Below are positions 60,054 through 64,000 of a DNA stretch of 64,000 nt, piece after piece. The stretch is from Fibrobacter sp. UWB10. GTDB taxonomy: Bacteria > Fibrobacterota > Fibrobacteria > Fibrobacterales > Fibrobacteraceae. The notes beneath the pieces are model-generated. The model was not told the origin of the DNA and did not search any database. It saw nothing but the letters and a program-made list of their open reading frames with translations. The DNA lies in contig NZ_FXUE01000002.1 of NCBI RefSeq assembly GCF_900182935.1, positions 558,001 through 622,000 of the forward strand, written 5' to 3'. The first letter of the stretch is position 1. Every line of letters starts with the position of its first letter. The translations under genes and the position numbers were made by a program.

Positions 60054-60488
60054 ATGGCAGTAGACGAAGCTACTAAAAAGCAAGACGAGCTGGAACTTTA
60101 TCAGATTGACGATAAAGCTATTATGCCCTTCTTCGAATGCCACTTGGAAGAACTGAAACAGTTCATTCAGGAACGCAGGGGGCAGAATCTCTCGCTTTTG
60201 GAATTGCTCAAGCAGTTCATTCGCACCTACAAGCTTCCCTTTAATATGCAGCGCTATATGTCCGTACAGACGACATACATCAAGCAAGTGTTGCAAGAAC
60301 GCATGCAGGACCGTCAGGTGGCGGTGAGCCGCTGGATTCAGGAACATGCCGGCAGGCATCGTAACCGTATGATCCAGCTGCAGTGCCTTTATCTGGACCG
60401 CATTAAGGATAAATTGCTGCCCGAAGTCGAAAAAATGCTGGAACAGCGAATCGAAAATCTCCAGTCGAAACTGGATGAAAATAAATAG
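60054..60488 (+). CDS. Conserved-looking helical protein of unknown function
   Basis: 144 aa, predicted almost fully helical with Glu/Gln/Lys-rich heptads (about 25-60 and 105-144, likely coiled coil) and no membrane segment or signal peptide. No family recognised. It lies between a U32 gene and a DnaA-family gene and is followed by a terminator at 60526-60564, so it is a separate unit. A possible leaderless start is the most notable point. Confidence 0.7.
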   Translation: MAVDEATKKQDELELYQIDDKAIMPFFECHLEELKQFIQERRGQNLSLLELLKQFIRTYKLPFNMQRYMSVQTTYIKQVLQERMQDRQVAVSRWIQEHAGRHRNRMIQLQCLYLDRIKDKLLPEVEKMLEQRIENLQSKLDENK

Positions 60489-60857
60489 GTCGCTAAATCC
60501 TTGACAATCAATACCTTCTACGAAAAATCGCCGTTTTTTGACTAAAAATGGCGATTATTTTTTTGTATGTTTTTGGAAATGGTGCTAGTTTGTGTACCAA
60601 AAGTATGCTTTTTCTTGTCAAGACATGCAACAAAATTTTTCTGTTGATAAGTTGTTCCAATCATAGGGAGTCTGTCTTGATTGTGGAGTGATTAAAAGAG
60701 TGATTTGTTTGCAATAGTGGGGGTAATGTTGGGAATAAATATTTTTTTGCCGTTTTTGAGCTGAAATCGCCAATTTTCAAAAAAAATGACAGGGTTCGGA
60801 CATTTTGTTGTATGCTTTATTTAATTTTTTCATGCTTTTTTAGATGATTGGTAAAAC
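60489..60857. other. AT-rich region upstream of the DnaA-family gene
   Basis: 369 bases between a helical protein and the DnaA-family gene, with an intrinsic terminator near its start and one DnaA-box-like sequence TTATCAACA (minus strand, 60642-60650). Poly-A/T tracts are abundant, but only a single box was found, so a replication origin is not supported. Confidence 0.5.
60526..60564 (+). terminator. Intrinsic terminator after the unknown helical gene
   Basis: AATCGCC (60526-60532) pairs with GGCGATT (60550-60556) across a partly paired T/A loop, followed by a T-run. Confidence 0.75.
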
Positions 60858-62327
60858 GTGACAAACTCTGTTGCTCTCTTGAATTCGGAATCTTCGGTCT
60901 GGCAGTTGACTCTGGACCGTTTGCGCCTGGAATGTAATGACTATTTCGGCCTGACTATTTTGGATACGGTCTGCTATGAAGGCATTTTTGATGGTGTAGT
61001 CCAGCTTTCTGTTCCCGATGAACTTCGTGAGAACTGGGTGAAGGCTCATTATGCCGAAATTATGCGCAAGGCCTTTGCCGAAGTTCTTGGCGATTCCTTC
61101 GTTGATTTTACTATTTCTATTTCGGCATCTGCAAAGAATGCGCCCGTGATGGCTACTCCGGCGGCTCCGAAGCTTGTCCCCGTGCATGTGGCTCCTGCCC
61201 ACCCCAAGAAGCGTGCTCCGCGTCTTAAGCTTTCTTTGTATGCCGGCTATACCTTTGAAAACTTTATTGAAGGCGACTGCAACTTTACCGCTTGCGAAGC
61301 TTGCAAGTCTGTTGCCGAAAAACCGGGTGATCCGGCTTTGAATCCGCTTTTTGTGTACGGTAAGTCCGGCCTTGGCAAGACTCATCTTTTGCAGTCGATT
61401 GCAGGGCAGATGCTTAAATCGAGCTCGCAGACTCGCGTGGTTTATTGCCATGCTTACGAATTCCTGCGTGATGCTACGGCCATGAGCAAGGCCTTGAAGG
61501 CAAAGCTTGGTAATGTCCGCGAATTGGCTGTCGCTTTCCAAGAGAAGTACGAAAACTGCGATATATTGCTCTTGGACGATGTCCAGCTCTTGGAACACGC
61601 TTCTGCTACGCAGGAACGCTTGGCTGTTCTCATTAAGCATTTGCGCTCCATGGGCAAGCAGGTGGTGCTTTCTTGCGACAGGCATCCGTCGCAGTTCAGA
61701 ACAACTGATTCTTGTGTTGCTACCGCCAACGACGGCACTTCGATTCCGCGCATTTCGGCCAAGCTCTTGGCTCCGCTGGAATCTTGCGTGGCCGTGGGCC
61801 TCGATGTTCCGGATCTTTCGACCCGCATGAAGTTGATTCAGAAGAAGTCCATGAGCATTCCGTTCGTGGACAAGGACCGCGAAGAAATTTGCAGGTTCCT
61901 GTCGCTTCCGCCGCGCGAAAACTTCCGCGTGATCGAAGGCATGCTGAACGGACTTCGCGCCATGAACGAATTCTGCGAAGAAAACTTGGACCTGGGTGCT
62001 GTCAAGCGCTTGGTGGCTCCTCCGGGAACGACGGGCGTCGAAGAACTTTCGGTCAAGGGAATTGCCGAAACGGTGGCTATGGAATTCGGAACTGACTTGA
62101 ATGCGCTTGCAAGCAAGCGTCAAGATGCCGGTGTGGCACTTCCGCGTAAGGTGGCGATGTTCCTTTGCCGCGAATTGACGAATACGTCTCTTGTGAATGT
62201 TGGCGAATTCTTTAACAGAGATTACTCTTCTGTTATCGCCGCAATCCGTTCACTTACAAAGCAGATGGATTCTGATGAAGACCTTGCCCGCAAGGTCAAG
62301 GATATCCGCTATTTGCTGGAAGCCTAG
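60858..62327 (+). CDS. Divergent DnaA-family protein (AAA+ ATPase with DnaA-type DNA-binding domain)
   Basis: 489 aa from a GTG. An N-terminal domain I-like region (15-85) precedes an AAA+ domain with Walker A GKSGLGKT (168-175), Walker B ILLLDD (236-241) and a sensor 2-type FRVIEGML (356-363). At the place of the conserved arginine finger (SRF in DnaA), the sequence reads APL (305-307). The C-terminal DnaA helix-turn-helix is present (428-466), but the DNA-contacting RDHTTV becomes RDYSSV (454-459). It is not flanked by dnaN, recF or gyrB. Either a diverged replication initiator or a second, specialised DnaA paralogue. Confidence 0.85.
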   Translation: MTNSVALLNSESSVWQLTLDRLRLECNDYFGLTILDTVCYEGIFDGVVQLSVPDELRENWVKAHYAEIMRKAFAEVLGDSFVDFTISISASAKNAPVMATPAAPKLVPVHVAPAHPKKRAPRLKLSLYAGYTFENFIEGDCNFTACEACKSVAEKPGDPALNPLFVYGKSGLGKTHLLQSIAGQMLKSSSQTRVVYCHAYEFLRDATAMSKALKAKLGNVRELAVAFQEKYENCDILLLDDVQLLEHASATQERLAVLIKHLRSMGKQVVLSCDRHPSQFRTTDSCVATANDGTSIPRISAKLLAPLESCVAVGLDVPDLSTRMKLIQKKSMSIPFVDKDREEICRFLSLPPRENFRVIEGMLNGLRAMNEFCEENLDLGAVKRLVAPPGTTGVEELSVKGIAETVAMEFGTDLNALASKRQDAGVALPRKVAMFLCRELTNTSLVNVGEFFNRDYSSVIAAIRSLTKQMDSDEDLARKVKDIRYLLEA

Positions 62328-62329
62328 CA

Positions 62330-63211
62330 ATGATTGCTTTGGTGACGGGTGGCGCAGGCGTCGTAGGGACGGCGCTCTGTCGGGAACTTTTAGCGTGCGG
62401 TGTGTGTGTACGTGTGCTTGTGCTCCCGGGCGATACCCAGGCTGGGTTTTTACCCGAGGGGGTGGAGGTCTTTTATGGGGATGTTACGGACGCTGATTCA
62501 ATTCAAAAGGCGTTCGCTGGCGTAGACTTGGTGTATCACCTTGCCGCCATTCTTCTTTCTACAAAACCGGGAGCGTTTGACCGCATTAATGCGGGCGGCA
62601 CGCGCAATGTCGTGAATGCGGCAAAGCAGGCGGGTGTCAAGCGCCTAGTCTATGTCTCTAGTATTTCGGTGACGTATCCCGTGCTTACGGAATACGGCAA
62701 AAGCAAACTCGCAGGGGAGTCTTACGTCAAGGATTCCGGTTTGCAGTGGACCATTGTTCGCCCAACACTTGTCATCAGTTCGCCTATCGGTTCGGGCGGA
62801 ATCGAATTCAACATGTTCGTGGCCTACGTAAAGCGCTTTCCGGTGTATTTTATGCCAGGGGGCGGCAAGTGCCTCAAGCGTCCTGTGAAAAGTACGGATT
62901 TGGTCAAGGGAATCGCCCTTGCAGGCCTTTCGGAGCATGCAGTCGGTAAAACGTACGCCCTTGCGGGGGAGACTGTGCTTTCGATGGCGGATATGGCCAA
63001 GGCTGTCTTGAAACAGGTCGGCAAGCGCCATTGCATGATTCCTTTGCCGTGGTGGATTTCCAAGAAACTCGCTGTTCTTAAAAGCTGGATTGGCGGGCGC
63101 CCAGTGACAGCGGAGCAGGCTTTGGCGGGTTTTTTGTATGACGCCGCTCCCGATATCGAAAATGCGAAGGCCGATTTGGGCTATAATCCCGGTTCGCCCT
63201 TAAAAATTTGA
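62330..63211 (+). CDS. Extended SDR (NAD-dependent epimerase/dehydratase family)
   Basis: 293 aa. Rossmann motif VTGGAGVVG (5-13), HLAA (about 70-73), SS at about 110 and the active-site Tyr-x-x-x-Lys in EYGKSKL (about 121-127). It is close to the NDP-sugar epimerase or hydroxysteroid-dehydrogenase-like group; the substrate cannot be named. Starts 2 bases after the DnaA-family gene, so probably cotranscribed. Confidence 0.85.
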   Translation: MIALVTGGAGVVGTALCRELLACGVCVRVLVLPGDTQAGFLPEGVEVFYGDVTDADSIQKAFAGVDLVYHLAAILLSTKPGAFDRINAGGTRNVVNAAKQAGVKRLVYVSSISVTYPVLTEYGKSKLAGESYVKDSGLQWTIVRPTLVISSPIGSGGIEFNMFVAYVKRFPVYFMPGGGKCLKRPVKSTDLVKGIALAGLSEHAVGKTYALAGETVLSMADMAKAVLKQVGKRHCMIPLPWWISKKLAVLKSWIGGRPVTAEQALAGFLYDAAPDIENAKADLGYNPGSPLKI

Positions 63212-63242
63212 TAAAAAAGCCTTTTTTTATCACAAAAAATCA

Positions 63243-63269
63243 CCAATTATTTACATTGGCTTTTTTTTT
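63243..63269 (+). terminator. Intrinsic terminator after the SDR gene
   Basis: CCAAT-TATTTAC-ATTGG hairpin with nine T following; modest stem but well placed between operons. Confidence 0.65.
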
Positions 63270-63300
63270 GTATATATTCTATGCATAAAAAGAGGTATGT

Positions 63301-64000
63301 ATGAATTTTAAAGCGAAGTCAGCGGTATTCACTTCCGCCATTGCATTGTCCATGATGCTCGCCGCTTGTGGCAGCGACGACAATTCGTCGAACGTGGAAC
63401 GCGAAGAAGGCAGCTCTTCTAGCGTTCAAGAAACTTCCTCCTCGTCGGTGGAAGAATCGTCTTCTTCCGTGAAGTCGGATTTGCCCAAGGGAATGCGTGC
63501 TGCTACCCTGGATGATCTTGAAAAGAATTTAACCCTTGGATCCATGTTTGGAACCGAAGTTTATCTTGCTTCTGGCGCCAAGCAGGGGGTGTTCTCCATT
63601 TGGATTCCGGACACAGCATGGATTGCTGTTCGTTCGGACTTTGAAAACGGCGTGATTGAATATGGCCCCGAGAAAGGTTCGTTCATGGGTATCGATGCGG
63701 AGGCCGCCGACGAAATGAAGGCTTTCTTTGACAAGACCGGAAAAATGCAGTTTGTTGTGAAGGACGAAAAGAAGCTGCAGGTTTCTATCAATGGTGGTGA
63801 CTACATCGATGTCGAAAAGGCGAAGGTGCAGATATCCGCGAGCTGGATTTCGGACGGAACCGAACTGCACGGTGTTCAGCTTTCTTGCAAGAACGGCGAT
63901 ACCAAGCAGGTTTATTCGTTCTACAAGGGCCGCTACGTGGTTGAAGAAACGGTCAAGAAGGAAACAACTTGGTCGGCTGGTTACTACGATATCGAACGTA
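63301..64000 (+). CDS. Ser-rich lipoprotein, N-terminal part (cut by window edge)
   Basis: At least 233 aa, open to the right edge. The signal peptide ends in lipobox LAAC (Cys23), followed by an acidic Ser-rich linker with SSSSVEESSSS (about 37-58). From about residue 60 a beta-rich domain of unknown type begins. AGAGG lies 7 bases before the ATG. The lipobox/Ser-linker style is common in Fibrobacter surface lipoproteins. Function unknown. Confidence 0.8.
   Translation, partial: MNFKAKSAVFTSAIALSMMLAACGSDDNSSNVEREEGSSSSVQETSSSSVEESSSSVKSDLPKGMRAATLDDLEKNLTLGSMFGTEVYLASGAKQGVFSIWIPDTAWIAVRSDFENGVIEYGPEKGSFMGIDAEAADEMKAFFDKTGKMQFVVKDEKKLQVSINGGDYIDVEKAKVQISASWISDGTELHGVQLSCKNGDTKQVYSFYKGRYVVEETVKKETTWSAGYYDIER

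Noticed and set aside
60489-60857. Replication origin next to the DnaA-family gene
   Set aside because: Only one near DnaA box (TTATCAACA) was found, with no cluster, and the usual dnaN/recF/gyr neighbours are missing. AT-richness alone is not enough.
1-64000. CRISPR arrays, tRNA or rRNA genes, prophage or complete insertion sequences
   Set aside because: No regularly spaced repeats, no cloverleaf-like sequence ending in CCA, no rRNA signatures, and no transposase with terminal repeats was noticed. A tRNA search program would settle the tRNA point.

Overview
The window looks like a chromosomal segment of a Fibrobacter-type bacterium (Fibrobacterota, FCB group). This is inferred from gene content and style: Ser-rich lipoprotein linkers after a lipobox, an OmpA protein with thrombospondin type-3 repeats, a Cthe_2159-type beta-helix lipoprotein, Rpn-family nuclease genes, Wzi-like barrels, and promoters matching the Bacteroidetes-style -7 element TAnnTTTG. 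No rRNA, tRNA, CRISPR array, intact insertion sequence or prophage was seen.

Layout. 1-295: start of an AAA ATPase running off the left edge (minus strand). 557-13402: a one-directional surface-polysaccharide locus with a GC-rich initiating phosphoglycosyltransferase followed by about 12 kb of AT-rich genes: four GT2 glycosyltransferases, a CDP-glycerol-type phosphotransferase, an EpsG-like polymerase, a WbsX/GH99-like protein, a Wzx flippase, an SDR enzyme, a MenD-like ThDP enzyme and a pyruvyltransferase. 13403-14777: repeats, an orphan membrane protein and an in-frame remnant of an Rpn nuclease. 14778-22664: polymer export and envelope genes: Wzz/BY-kinase, OmpA-TSP3, Wzi-like barrel and PglF/FlaA1-type dehydratase. 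22759-23537: a GNAT toxin-antitoxin pair. 23692-30349 (minus): hisS followed by two SGNH hydrolases and an MBOAT acyltransferase, probably an O-acylation module.

30546-34403 (minus): a very large DUF3857/transglutaminase lipoprotein. 34510-37303 (minus): orn, a penicillin-binding transpeptidase and lgt. 37468-38559: an intact Rpn nuclease. 38736-41036: fabF and a DUF2279 protein. 41109-48639: ribE-ribBA-ribH-nusB, then a DUF2723 mannosyltransferase-like protein and two dolichyl-phosphate-mannose-synthase-like enzymes, which suggests protein O-glycosylation. 48685-54645: a GT2/CoA_binding_3 fusion, a Trm112-like protein, a long acidic repeat protein and pilT. 54715-56922 (minus): the beta-helix lipoprotein. 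57157-60488: a second Wzi-like barrel, a U32 peptidase-family protein and an unknown helical protein. 60858-63211: a divergent DnaA-family protein and an SDR epimerase. 63301-64000: the start of a Ser-rich lipoprotein.

The strongest unexplained signals are non-coding. (1) Three copies of a hairpin repeat (30431-30525 and 37336-37370) keep the same TAAC loop and flanking box while both stem arms change together. (2) A 62-63 bp module in inverted orientation (14319-14380 and 23598-23660) carries a palindrome plus a -7 promoter element, before an Rpn remnant and before the toxin-antitoxin pair. (3) TAnnTTTG elements occur at nearly every transcription-unit start, several only 4-8 nt from the start codon, which suggests leaderless mRNAs. 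Among proteins, the DnaA-like protein lacks the usual arginine finger and has an altered DNA-recognition motif, and the acidic protein upstream of pilT carries about ten copies of a short linear motif.
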